This document shows positions 30,840-40,715 of a stretch of DNA of 64,000 bases, one piece after another (position 1 is the stretch's first letter; each line of letters starts with the position of its first letter). The position numbers and the translations under genes are program-made. This stretch comes from Perognathus longimembris pacificus (lineage: Eukaryota; Chordata; Mammalia; Rodentia; Heteromyidae). The DNA is taken from contig NC_063170.1 in the NCBI RefSeq assembly GCF_023159225.1, positions 23,710,301-23,774,300 of the forward strand, read 5' to 3'. The notes below the pieces were generated by a model that saw only the letters and a list, made by a program, of their open reading frames with translations, searched no databases and was not told the DNA's origin.

Positions 30840-31064
30840 TTGATCCTGGGGCTTGAACTCAGGGCCTGGACACTGTTCCTGAGCTTTTATGCTCAGAGTT
30901 AACATTTTACCACTTGAGCCACAGCTCTACTTTTGGCTTTTTAGTGGTTAACTGAAGACAATAGTTTCACAGACTATCCTGTCCAGACTGGCTTTGAACT
31001 TCAATCCCTAGATCTCAGCTTCCTGAGTAGTTAGAATTATGGGTATGAGCCCCTGGTACTCAGT
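30840..31064 (-). mobile_element. Type A SINE
   Basis: 'atcctggggcttgaactcagg', 'ccacttgagccacagctc', 'ggttaactgaagacaatag' and a diverged head end. Confidence 0.9.
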
Positions 31065-31994
31065 TTAAGCCGGTTTTAAGCATGAACTGGCAAGTTCTGA
31101 AATGCCCTTGCATCCTTACAACTGGCACAAGTAGCAGTGATTGTTTCAAGCTTCATTTGTAAGTCTCCTCAGATAGACATGGGGCCATGGACTTGAGTTG
31201 CTGTTCACTGGGGAATGATCAAATATTTCAAAGACTGCTGAGAGACAGAATTCTATTTGTCAGACATCTAGAGACCAAAGTGTCACCATGACTCCTCTGG
31301 ATGTGTGAAGAACCAGGTAATGACTCAATCCTAGCCACAGTCTAGTTCCCAATGGCTCTGTGATGCATGTGTCCTTTTCCAGTTATCATGTTCGAGGTTC
31401 TCAGACGCGTAATTGGGCTATAGTGTCCATAGTTGGTTTAACCCATACACTTGGCCATTGAGCTGAGGGGTAGAAGAGTGGGGAAGGGCAAGTAGAAAGC
31501 CCTGCTAGGCAGTCAGTTAAAGATAGCATCTTCTTGGGAGGGAGATGGAGAAAATGATGATACCTTAAAAACTCAGAGGGTCTAGAGTGCGGTCCTAGGC
31601 CCATCTCCATTCTGTGTAGATAAACACAGACGTGTGGCCTGCTGGAAAGTCTGATGGATTCTGGGAAATGACAATGGAGTTCTGCCAGCTCAGCCATGCA
31701 GCAACTCTCGCGCAGCACAGATCTGGGATGTGGGGGTCTTTGCTAGAGCAGAGTAACCACTGAGAAGGTCAGTCTGCTTCCGGGAAACCCCATCTGTGCC
31801 AAGAAAACTTTCCCTTCATTATTACTCAAACACTAAACACGCACAGAATCTCTAATATATATGCCTATGAGGGTGACCTTGCCAAACAAACAGACATTAA
31901 GGAACACTGTTCTAGAAATGCTGGGTTGGAAATAAATACTGCTTTCTCCACCCTGCCTTCACTCACAATCCCAAAGGTGTGGTTTGTGTAACAT
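31065..31994. other. Unique sequence, no gene seen
   Basis: A 105-codon minus-strand frame at 31401-31718 is the longest here. It has no recognisable domain, no plausible Kozak context and no splice support, so it is not called. Confidence 0.5.
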
Positions 31995-32009
31995 GACCCA
32001 ATTCCTCTT

Positions 32010-32215
32010 TTTTTTTTTTTTTTGGCCAGTCCTGGGCCTTGGACTCATGGCCTGAGCACTGTCCCTGGCTTCCTTTTGCTCAAGGCTAGCACTCTGCCAC
32101 TTGAGCCACAGCGCCACTTCTGGCCATTTTCTGTATATGTGGTGCTGGGGAATCAAACCCAGGGCCTCATGTATATGAGACAGGCACTCTTGCCACTAGG
32201 CCATATCCCCAGCCC
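32010..32215 (-). mobile_element. Type B SINE, young
   Basis: Complete copy with a perfect 15-bp target duplication, GACCCAATTCCTCTT, at 31995-32009 and 32216-32230. Few differences from the other young type B copies. Confidence 0.97.
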
Positions 32216-32230
32216 GACCCAATTCCTCTT

Positions 32231-32720
32231 GTTAGGGCAAGTTCCCCCATTTCTGGAGATAGTCATTGCTGGTTGGTTAGAAATGAGTGATTTTGGTGGT
32301 TTGGTGTAGAAACATGAGGAGTCAGGTCCCAATCGCATCCTCCACTCAGGAGGAAGAATGGCAAGGTCAAAACTGAGCTGGTTAGCTAGTGAACAAAGAT
32401 AAAGACAATGGGAATGGCAGCAGAACTTGATGCAACAGCATTGGGAGTCAGTAGGGTGCAGCGGGTGCATTAGGAGAAGTTGGGGTGAGGTGATGTAGGG
32501 CTGAGGGGGACAGGAGGGTTGATCCCCGTTCCAGCTCGCATACTGGGGAGCCTGGCTGTGCTTTAGTTATTATCTTTGAGCTCCATGACAGACTTCTGAG
32601 GAGATTCCTTGCTGGAGTTAAGTTGAGTGGATCTTTTTATCTTGCAAGCAAAAAAGCCTGTCTAGAATTGAAGCTTGAGGGGTTTTACTCTTGGTCTGAT
32701 TCATCATATCACCTTAAAAA
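32231..32720. other. Unique sequence
   Basis: Nothing recognised; the minus-strand 105-codon frame at 32153-32470 starts in the SINE. Confidence 0.5.
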
Positions 32721-32724
32721 TTCT

Positions 32725-32845
32725 TTTTTTCCTCTCTCTCTTTTATTAGCATATATTAATTGTACAAAAGGGTTTCATTGTGATAGTTCCATATGTGCAT
32801 TTAATGTATTACATCATTTTCTTTCATGCGTTATCAGAGATTCCT
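32725..32845 (-). mobile_element. LINE-1 3' UTR fragment
   Basis: 'tattagcatatattaattgtac', 'aaaagggtttcattgtgatag' and 'ttccatatgtgcatttaatg' are a familiar reversed L1 3' UTR segment. A T-rich run stands to its left. Confidence 0.65.
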
Positions 32846-32874
32846 TATGTAATGTTTTTATCTCTCTACTTAAA

Positions 32875-33015
32875 CCGAGAGCTCTTTGAGATCAGTGTTC
32901 TGTTATATTTAAGGGAAGGCTAATGCTAATAGTGGTAATAAATTATTAGTAGTAATAGCTCATATTAACTGAATTTTTACTATGTAGCAGACATTGGGTG
33001 AGATGCTTTCTGGGC
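32875..33015. mobile_element. L2/MIR-type ancient fragment
   Basis: 'gagagctctttgagatcagtg' resembles the L2 3' end; 'taatagctcatattaactgaatttttactatgtagcagacattgg' resembles the reversed MIR/L2 flank. Very old. Confidence 0.45.
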
Positions 33016-33228
33016 ACTTTTTTAAATTAATAATTGCTTCGCTGTGAGTTATTATTATTATTGTCAACAATTACCTTATTTTTCCTGACTGTACAACAAA
33101 AGTATGCTTATGATACAGCCAGAAGGAGGAAATGAAGTATTTATTTCGGAGGTAATAGTTTTTTTCTAAAGATTTTTCTTTTCAACAAAGGTGCTCCTTA
33201 TAAAAAAATTGGAAAATACAAAAGAGCA

Positions 33229-33420
33229 CGCGTGTGTGTACACACACACAATCATTCTTATTTTTGCTATTGCCATTGTTAAAACTTATGTGTAAATTTT
33301 TCTAATCACACAATACACAAATACACACAAGCATGTGTGCACTGTATACACATATGTGAGCACACACTGTACACATAAGCACACATAAAAGCATATATAC
33401 GCATGTGCACTCACACAATA
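33229..33420. repeat. Alternating purine-pyrimidine region
   Basis: It opens with the perfect palindrome GTGTGTGTACACACAC (33232-33247) and continues as scattered CA/TA/TG dinucleotide stretches to about 33420. Confidence 0.75.
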
Positions 33421-33504
33421 ACTCATATTGTTTTGTGATTTCTTTTTCTATTGTAAAATCGGAACCTTTTTCTTGCTATTAAATATGCTTCTTTGACATG
33501 ATTT

Positions 33505-33737
33505 TCTGTGTGTGCCAGTGCTTGATCTCAGAGTGAGGGTGCTTTCACTTGGCTTTTCCACTCAAGACTAGCTCTGTGCCTCTTGAGCCAGACCTCTGCT
33601 TCCTGCTTTTTGGTGGTTTAATTGGAGCTAAGGGCCTCACTGACCTTCCTGCTCCCTTTGGCTTCTAACCGAAATCCTCAGCTCTCAGCCTCTTGAATGG
33701 CTAAGATTACAAGTGTGCGCCACCCGCACTCAATGTA
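33505..33737 (-). mobile_element. Type A SINE, old
   Basis: 'gccagtgcttgatctcagag', 'cttgagccagacctctgc', 'ggtttaattggagctaaggg' and 'aagattacaagtgtgcgccacc'. Diverged. Confidence 0.85.
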
Positions 33738-34044
33738 TGGCCTAATTTTATAAGAGCTCCAAGTTTTCCTTCACCTGCTAATTGTCAGGGGAGAGGTGTG
33801 AGCAGGGGACAAAAGGGCTCTGGGAGGTTGTACCTGGGGGCTCTCTGGAATGTTCTAGGGGCACTTCTGCCTGGAGTAAGGGGCAGGGCCTCTGGAGGGC
33901 ACTGCATCCCTAAACTTATTCGAAGACAAAAAAAAAAAAAAAATGATGGCATCTCCTTGATATCCTCCCTCCTGCTTTGTTTTCTTTCTGTCGTTTTTGA
34001 GGACCCTTGCCACACCCATATGCCTTGAGGCTCCTGATAGGCGG

Positions 34045-34122
34045 TTCTGCACTGGACCTGAATTCTGGGTGGGCTGCCCAGGTTTCTGCACTGGACTCGA
34101 GTTTTGGGTGGGCTGCCCAGGT
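34045..34122 (+). repeat. 39-bp tandem duplication
   Basis: Units at 34045-34083 and 34084-34122 share 'ttctgcactgga' and 'tgggtgggctgcccaggt', differing at a few bases. A partial third unit ('ctctgccagg') follows. The length is a multiple of three, so both strands stay open across it. Confidence 0.88.
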
Positions 34123-34183
34123 CTCTGCCAGGTCGGGCTCCGAGTCTGCAACCTGTTAATTTCCCTGTGCAACACTGGTGTTG

Positions 34184-34198
34184 CCAGCAGATGGCGCT
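34184..34198 (+). promoter_or_regulatory. CTCF-like site
   Basis: CCAGCAGATGGCGCT fits the CTCF core consensus CCASYAGRKGGCRS at every position. It stands in unique, CpG-containing DNA. CTCF binds such cores to form loop anchors and insulators. Sequence match only. Confidence 0.55.
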
Positions 34199-34413
34199 GC
34201 GAGCCAGTGAGTCTGCCTAGGTGTGATTTACACAAGCCCTTGGAGGCTTTAAATATTTATCCACAAAATTCAATAAAGCTGTTCATCAAATCTAATGCTC
34301 GGAATTTGGGAAGCCCATGAAAACATGATAATATTTCGCCCGAGGTTTCAGAATCCTCTTCTGCATGGTGTATTTGTTAAGACAGATTCTGGATACTTGT
34401 TTCTTATCTGCAG

Positions 34414-34518
34414 GAAGGAATTCGTGGGACATATGGAGGGTTTTGCAATGGGACCAGTCTTGGGAAATCTCCCTAAAGATGTTCACTAGATTCGTGGGGA
34501 TTTCAAGCTCCTTACCTG
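34414..34518 (+). other. Exon-like segment (speculative)
   Basis: A pyrimidine-rich stretch ending 'cttatctgcag' precedes it and 'CCTG|gtaaag' follows. The 105-bp segment stays open in the frame of 34365-34598. No recognisable protein or homologous exon. It may be chance, a pseudo-exon, or a lncRNA exon. Confidence 0.15.
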
Positions 34519-34784
34519 GTAAAGAAGTTGCTGACGTTCAGTATGAGGTTCGATCCTTTCCTGTATCGTCAGTATCAGTGCTGGCAAAGAGGAAATAACC
34601 CAGGAACAAGTGAACTCGGGGAAGATCAGATGGATATGATTATTCTTTATTTATTCTGAGGGCATAGGTAGAGGTGCTGTGTGCACACGCACATGAGTGT
34701 GTATCTATGTGTGGTTCTGCTCCTCTTTAAGGATGCTATTGTTTGTATAAATATGCCTTAAAGATCTGTATTTTAAAGGTATGA
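34519..34784. other. Unique sequence
   Basis: Nothing recognised besides a short GT/CA-rich patch at 34680-34720. Confidence 0.5.
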
Positions 34785-35110
34785 CACCAGAGTTGTGATT
34801 CTGGGAGGTGTTGGAAATGTTAGGGGGTGGAGCCTAGTGAGAGGTCTTTAGGTGATTGAGGCCATGTCCTAGACCTGGATTGTGGCATCCCTGCCTCTTC
34901 CTTCCCCGCTTTTCCCTCCTGGCTGATGAGGTGAGCGGAGCTTCCCTTCACTACATGTTCCTGCCATGATGTGTTATCCTGCCACAAGCCAACAGCCAAT
35001 GGATCATGGACTAGAGCCTCTAAGACAGAGCCCAAACAACCCTTTTCTCTTTATAATTTATTTATTTCTGGAATTTCATTATAGCCATGGAAAGCTGATG
35101 ACCACAGAGG
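34785..35110 (+). mobile_element. MaLR-type LTR
   Basis: 'gggggtggagcctagtgagaggtctttagg', 'cctgccatgatgtgttatcctgccacaag', 'atggactagagcctc' and an end '...tatagccatggaaagctgatgac' follow MaLR order, homologous to 4466-4797. Confidence 0.78.
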
Positions 35111-35855
35111 AGTTTGGAATGGTGTCTAATTGTTATAATGATCGAGAGGGTGGAGAGGAGGATGGAGTGTCTCCATTGGCATGCAGTGGGCAGAGTTGAA
35201 GGATGTTGAACATGTAAGAAACAATTCAGCACAGATAATTGCACCTTCAGTTATCCCTTCGAGAAGCACAGCACGGCTTTCTTTCTAGCTGGGGATATTA
35301 GACAAGCATAAAAATTTCCCGAGTTGTTCACATCTGTAAAATGGAGATGTAAACAACCATGTAATTAACCCAGACTTGTGGTAGGTTTCAAATGAGTAAC
35401 AGATGCCAAGCTACTTCTTGCAAATTATAAAAAACTACCTGAGCACTACTTCTTTGGTCCATGGAAATACTTAAGCTTGGTTTCACTGGCCTGTTAGCCA
35501 GATGAGGCCTGGGTCACACAGGTGGGACTCACACCTGTTCCTACTTGGACCTTCAACAGTTCTGTTACTAGTTCCTCTCTCTCCAGGTGCTCAAGTTCTC
35601 AGCCAGCCAGAGCCTGAGAGGCATGTAGTAGATACAGGAGCCAAAGGATAGGACCTCATACCGGATGTGAGCAACTTCTTAATCAGGTAAATAGCTTGAA
35701 ATTCCCACAAAATCTAGTAAACTTTTAAGGAGATTTCCCAAGACTGGTCTCATGCAAAACCTTTAATATGCCAGTGCCTTTAATATGAGCAGCAAGGCTG
35801 GCTGATCCCAGGCTTGCACACTTGCCTTCTCTGTGGTATTCTATTTAGCAGCTGA
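35111..35855. other. Unique sequence, no gene seen
   Basis: No repeat or exon recognised; frames are below 80 codons. Confidence 0.5.
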
Positions 35856-35859
35856 AGTG

Positions 35860-36240
35860 GCCACTGAGATATGTGCCTTAGACTGTGCCATTTCCCTGTC
35901 TGAAACCCTCCACTGGCTTCCCACTACCCTCAAAGTGAGGCCTATCAGCTCTAAGGCCTTGCAGGCTCTGCTCCCCACCAAATACCATCTTGGACTTGTC
36001 CTCATTACCAACTGTCTGGCTCTGTCTTGACTTGGGCATTTGGCCCTTGGTCTTCTCTCTACCCAGAATGCCCCCCTTTCAGCTCGTGTCTGTCTTCAAT
36101 CCAAGTGCCACCTGTGAAACAGGCATCAGCGATCCTGGTGGCACAGACCAGCCCTGCTAGTCATTGAATCTGTGATCTCGTGTGATTTCTTTTATGATGT
36201 CAATACTCTCTGGAGTCACTCCATTTGTTTTGATGCACTT
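35860..36240 (+). mobile_element. L2 LINE 3' end
   Basis: 'ctgaaaccctccactggcttcccac', 'ggccttgcaggctctgctcccc', 'cttctctctacccagaatgccccc' and 'tcaatccaagtgccacctgtg' occur in L2 order. This part encodes the end of the L2 ORF2 in ancestral copies; here it is decayed. Confidence 0.75.
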
Positions 36241-36269
36241 GTTAGTTTTCTGTATAAAAATTTACTGCC

Positions 36270-36345
36270 ATAGCTAGGTGTAGTGGTTCACACCTGTAAT
36301 CCTGGTACTTGGAGGATCAGTAGTTCAAGGCTAGTCTGGGAAAAC
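36270..36345 (+). mobile_element. B1-like fragment
   Basis: 'gctaggtgtagtggttcacacctgtaatcc' and 'gttcaaggctagtctggg'; followed by a GAAA/GGAA-rich tail to 36412. Confidence 0.72.
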
Positions 36346-36412
36346 GAAGGAAGGAAGGAAAAAAAGGAAGGGAAGAAGAAAGAAAGAAAAAAGAAGGAAG
36401 GACAGAAAGAAT
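36346..36412. repeat. GGAA/GAAA-rich purine tract
   Basis: Degenerate A-tail of the preceding B1-like element. Confidence 0.85.
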
Positions 36413-36594
36413 AAATGTGATTCCTTTTATGTCATCCACATACACTGTTCCATTTTCCATATGCCATGTATTTAAAGAGTCACTAGCTCCAGCTCCACAA
36501 TGAAGGGATGGCAATTAGATGGTCTGTGTTAGAGAGAGGCATGTTGCAGAGTTGGTGGACATGTTTTAAAACCACCCAGGTCATCGGGCATGCT

Positions 36595-36800
36595 TTGCTT
36601 TGAATTTGAAATGCCCTCCCCAGGCTCCTGGGTTGCATGCTTGGCCTTCAACGTTGTGATGTTTTTAGGAGGTTCTTGGAAGTTGAGGAAGTAGGACCTT
36701 GCTGGAGGAAGTAGGCCACTGGGGCCTTTGAAGATTATTTCTGGTCCTGGCTCCTGTCTTCTCTCTTTGCTTCCTGTTCATCATGAGGAGAATGGCTCTC
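36595..36800 (+). mobile_element. MaLR-type LTR, 5' half
   Basis: 'tgaaatgccctccccaggctcctgggttgcatgcttgg', 'aggaagtaggccactggggcctttgaag' and 'ctctttgcttcctgttcatcatgagg' are the front half of a MaLR LTR. The AATAAA part is missing. Confidence 0.68.
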
Positions 36801-37640
36801 CTAGGTGCTGGTCAGAGGGACAAAAAGTCTAACACAAGACACTGACCCCAGGTCTTTCTGGTTGAGTTGCGAGACTTCTCCACTAGGTGTCCTCTCACCA
36901 TTTAAATTATATCACTGGTGACAAGGAGGCAGGAGGTGATAGCAAGAATAGCCAAATGAACCCTCTGATCAAAAAATGCCACTCAGGGTGTGTTGGTAGC
37001 CTCCTCTTTGTAGCCTCGGCCCTAGTAGGGCCGAGGGAGCAACCCCAGGCCTAATTTCTCTCTTTCTTCCTCTCCATTTTGACTTTGATTGCTTCTGTCT
37101 GGGTGCTTTTGTAGTGAGAGGCCTGGATACAGCCTGGTCCTTAAGCTCCCAACCAAGGATCCAGACTAAGAAGGCTTGTTAATTGAAGTAATTAAATCAG
37201 CAGGAAGCCATCAGAACAATTATCACACTACAAGGAAAAACTCATTTTGAGGCCTTCGTATAAACATTCTAATAAATAGCTATTAGTTTATATTTGTAAA
37301 TACCATCAGCCTATCAGGAAATTTGCTAATAGATTTTTAATTAAGAGGAAGCTCCTATTTATAGCAGAGCACTTTTCCTTGCAGTACCCTTCCCCCTGTC
37401 TGAGTGCAGATGTGGAGGCCTGCTTGGAGAAATGGACTCCATTTCTCTTGGCTCAAGTGGCTGGCGGTATTTCTGGAGGGTGGGCAGGCCTCCCCATCGA
37501 GAGGTGGTTCCCTGAGCTCACTATAGAGGAAGCCATGGGAAAGCCTGTATGGAAACCCACTGAATTCTGACAACCAGGGCTGAACAAGGGAGCCCAGGAG
37601 TTCCAAAGCAGGGATATTATGAAATTCCTCCCCTTAATAT
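36801..37640. other. Unique sequence; candidate regulatory block
   Basis: No repeats or exons. 37170-37364 is unusually rich in TAAT/ATTA cores and ends in a perfect MEF2 site. Confidence 0.5.
37355..37364 (+). promoter_or_regulatory. MEF2-like site in a homeodomain-rich block
   Basis: CTATTTATAG matches the MEF2 consensus YTAWWWWTAR exactly and is palindrome-like. Within 180 bp upstream are TTAATTG, TAATTA, CAATTAT and TTTAATTAAG homeodomain cores. Not shown to be bound. Confidence 0.35.
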
Positions 37641-37724
37641 GTGATAGAGATTTTCTTTTTCTTTTTAGAACTGAGGTTTGCATTCAGGGCATCATAGTTC
37701 CTAGTCCTTCTATTATCTTAAGGT

Positions 37725-37965
37725 TATTTTTCAGATAGGGTCTTGTGCTTTTTTCCCTTCCTAAATCTGGCTTTGGACTGAGGTCCCTCTACTTATGCCT
37801 CCCATGTAGCTGGGATTATAGTTGTGAACCATCATGCCTGCCTTGTTTATTGAGATGAGTGTCTCACTGAATTTCTCTCCAGGCTGGCCTCAAACTGTGA
37901 TCCTGTCAATCTCTGCCTTCCAGGCAGGCCGAGACTATAGGCCTGTACTATTTCATCTGGCCTAT
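37725..37965 (-). mobile_element. Two B1-like monomers in tandem
   Basis: First monomer ends 'gtagctgggattatagttgtgaacc'; the second has 'tgagtgtctcactgaatttctctccaggctggcctc' and 'aggccgagactatagg'. Same head-to-tail layout as 13356-13685. Confidence 0.72.
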
Positions 37966-37976
37966 TGATGGTAATT

Positions 37977-38000
37977 AAAAACAAAACAAAACAAAACAGC
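37977..38000. repeat. (AAAAC)n short microsatellite
   Basis: Four AAAAC units. Confidence 0.85.
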
Positions 38001-38307
38001 CGACTTTCTCAGAAAAAGGAATTGATAAATTTTAAAGTTCTTTCCAATAGATCATCTTGGGAGACACATAACACAATTGTGACTATCCTCATATCTGGAG
38101 GCAGATCTGACTTAATGTTACCCGGTAAACCAGTGACAAAATTTGGACTAGATGCAAGGGTTTCCTGGTTCCTTGTTTCACTTCAGCTTGATTTTTCCTA
38201 ATCTGCTTTTAATGTGCAGGTGCCAAATTATTTAGACCTAAGTTTGAGTTTAGCAAGACCCTTTCTAGATCCTAGTTCAAGGCCAGCTCCAGAAAGAAGC
38301 TAGCAAG

Positions 38308-38500
38308 CTGAATATGGTGGCACACCTCTGTGACCCCAGCTACTCAGGAAGCAGAGATGGAGGGGGATTGAGGTCTAGGCCATCATGAGACTCTAAAAGC
38401 AAGAGGAACTGGAGGAGTGACCCAAGTGGCAGAGTACTTGCCAGTAAGTGTGAGATCCTGAGGTCAATCCCCAGCACCTCAAAAAGAAAATAAAAGAACT
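38308..38500 (+). mobile_element. B1-ID dimeric SINE
   Basis: B1-like 'gctgaatatggtggcacacctctg' and 'ctactcaggaagcagagatgg', then an ID-like part 'agtgacccaagtggcagagtacttgcc' and 'ggtcaatccccagcacc', with an A-rich tail and a later A15 run at 38507-38521. Confidence 0.72.
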
Positions 38501-38521
38501 ATTCCTAAAAAAAAAAAAAAA

Positions 38522-39344
38522 CCCACCCCATTTGCACATATACAAAGGAGATTTTATTCTGATCACTCTGAAAGTCAATGGAACCCCTTAAGACTTCTTA
38601 ACCTCAAACAAAGACTCCCATATTCACCAGCAGCTGGTGTAATCCACCCACTAGAGGGTTTAAATGCTTATGCTTACTGAGGCTCTGACCTTTTTGGGGT
38701 GCCTGTCACCTCCTTTCAGGCTTGCAGGGTGAAAATACCAGCTCCTAAGGGACTCAACCCTGTTATCACATGTCAGATTCCCTTAATACATATTTGATTC
38801 TGTATCTTGTGGTCAGCTATGCTTGTATTTTCTCTCACCTGTCCTCCAGTTCAGGTTCCACACTGAGGGTCTTGTATGGATTCAGCATCCACGCATGGAA
38901 CTGTGGGCAGACTTACATTCTCCCTTTGCTGACAGCCCCGTCTCGTGGCAGAGTAATATGATAAAGTTCTTACTTGACACACTGCGCCATCTGTAATATG
39001 CTAACATTTCGGTATCATGTTAGTGCTGCATTAAGCTAATCTGACACTAATTTAAGGTGACAGGAAAAATGACGAATACAATATGATTGTCACCCAGTTC
39101 CTCAGGGCTGCCAGGGCGTCTGATTTAACTCACCCGAAACCTCTCAAAGATGGGCAGGGCCAAGGTGCGGCTGGCCATTGAACACAGTAGCCTTTGAAAG
39201 ACCAAGACCACTGGAGATTTCCTACCTGTGTCTTCCTGCGCCCCTCCCCTAACCCCCAGCCACTTCTCAGGAGGCGGAAGGAGGAGGAAAGCCCAGGGAA
39301 GGGTGTGTGCTTAGTTGAATGCAATCAGTTTGGGAAGGACAGGC
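38522..39344. other. Unique sequence, no gene seen
   Basis: Repeat-free. 38970-39100 is A/T-rich and low in simple repeats, with a reversed 'agatggcgc' (38983-38992) that resembles only half a CTCF core. Confidence 0.5.
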
Positions 39345-39490
39345 CTGGGCCCAGTTCCAAACCCTGCCAATTATTAATCGCGGGCAAGTTACATAACTCT
39401 TCTGAGCTTCAGTTTCCTGTAAGAAGTACTCTGTAATTTCATGGGGCAGTTGTGAGGATTAAGTACAGTGATGCATCCATAGGAGTTATG
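39345..39490 (+). mobile_element. MIR
   Basis: 'gcgggcaagttacataactcttctgagcttcagtttcctg', 'ggggcagttgtgaggattaag' and 'gcatccataggagttatg' follow MIR in sense. Confidence 0.75.
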
Positions 39491-39610
39491 TAAGAAATAA
39501 GAGGGGTTGGTGATAACACGTCTTATTAGTTGGCTCCAGAGTCAGAGTGCTTGGGAAAACCCTTGAATCTCTAGATACCCAAGAGATAGCATACAAAAAG
39601 TAGTTTTTTA

Positions 39611-39843
39611 TAGGAGGCAAGTTTTTTTTTTTTTTTTTTTTTTTTTCTGGCCAGTCCTGGGCCTTGAACTCAGGGCCTGAGTACTGTCCCTGGCTTCCTT
39701 TTTTGCTCAAAGCTTGCACTCTGCCACTTGAGCCATAGCGCCACTTCTGGCCATTTTCTACATATGTGGTGCTGAGGAATTGAATTCAGGGCTTCATGTA
39801 TAATGAAGCAAGCACTCTTGCCACTAGGCCATATTCCCAGCCC
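39611..39843 (-). mobile_element. Type B SINE with extra 3' sequence before its target duplication
   Basis: Complete head and tail monomers with a 26-base T run. A 17-bp target duplication, CAAAAAGTAGTTTTTTA, lies at 39594-39610 and 39844-39860. Between the left duplication and the T run are 11 bases (39611-39621) that belong to neither, so the inserted RNA apparently ended beyond its A run. Confidence 0.9.
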
Positions 39844-40208
39844 CAAAAAGTAGTTTTTTAAATCATATTTTTATCATCTTTAAGTTGTTGGCTGACTGAA
39901 CTTAACATAATGTTCTTGAGGCCTAGTATGTTGTGGCATATGCTTTAATTTTTTTCCTTTTGAAGTCTGACTACTATTCCATTGTATGGAGATACTACAT
40001 CGTGTTCATCCATTCATCTGTTGACGGATATTTGGGTCACTTCTCTCTTTTGGCTATTGTGAAGGATCTTGTAAGGAACACTTGATGTACAGATATTTCT
40101 TTAAGGCTCTGCTTTCAATTCTTTTGGACACATTTCCAGAGATGGGTCATATAGTAATTCTATTTATAATTTTTTTGAGAACATGTCATTGTTCTCATAA
40201 TGAGCAGA

Positions 40209-40270
40209 GCCTCATTATGTGTCCGAGGCTGGTTTTGATTTCCTGAGTGCTAGAATTACAGGTGGAACCA
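40209..40270 (-). mobile_element. B1-like fragment in LINE-1
   Basis: 'ctcattatgtgtccgaggctgg' and 'ctgagtgctagaattacagg'. Short and diverged. Confidence 0.6.
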
Positions 40271-40449
40271 TTTTTGGTAATACTTCTAGAACGGTAATTG
40301 CTGGATCAAGACTGAGCATGTGCATGTTTGGAAATTTATACAAAGTGTATACTATTTTGCACACTTGCTGATGGAGGCCCCTCCCCCATCCACCAATCTG
40401 ATAAAATAGAAAAATACTACATTTCTTCCCCCCTTCCTCCCCCATTCCC

Positions 40450-40548
40450 TCTTCACTAGGTAGCCCAGGCTGGCCTCAAATTTGATATCATTCTGCCTTA
40501 GCCTCCTTACCGCTGGGATTAGAGCCTGTACCAACATGCAGTGCATAA
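40450..40548 (-). mobile_element. B1-like monomer
   Basis: 'cactaggtagcccaggctggcctc' and 'ccttaccgctgggattagagcc'; the reversed 7SL-derived unit without tail monomer. Confidence 0.75.
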
Positions 40549-40715
40549 TGCTGTATTTTTTAATGGTTCAGTTTAGGTTTCCATAATTAGGAGTCATGTG
40601 CATTGCATTTTTAAATATAGATATGTATATATTTGTCATATTTACCTTGTGAACTGCTTATATATTTCATGCCCATTTATTTATTGAAATTTTCACATTA
40701 ACAGTATTTTCTATC

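Larger units (their letters stand above)
33780..34255. other. G/C-richer unique block with A16 run
   Basis: It contains several CpGs (gcgg, ctcgag, gtcggg, ggcgctgcgag) in an otherwise CpG-poor window. A 16-base A run at 33929-33944 could be the tail of a plus-strand retroposed sequence, but I find no target duplication. Overlapping frames of 76-126 codons are present on both strands; none shows a domain. Confidence 0.45.
39880..40700 (-). mobile_element. Ancient LINE-1 (L1M-type), interrupted by B1-like pieces
   Basis: 'tgactactattccattgtatgg', 'catccattcatctgttgacggatatttggg', 'ttcaattcttttggacacatttcc' and, further right, 'accttgtgaactgcttatatatttc' are reversed L1M landmarks. B1-like insertions lie at 40209-40270 and 40450-40548. 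Confidence 0.72.

Noticed and set aside
31401..31718. 105-codon minus-strand frame
   Set aside because: No homology, start context or splice evidence.
33929..33944. Processed pseudogene ending in A16
   Set aside because: No coding homology to its left and no target duplication found.
33855..34235. 126-codon minus-strand frame with internal 13-residue repeats
   Set aside because: The repeats come from the 39-bp tandem duplication and the frame crosses an A16 run; no domain.
38981..38995. Third CTCF site (reverse 'agatggcgc')
   Set aside because: Only the right half of the core matches; the left CCASY part is missing.
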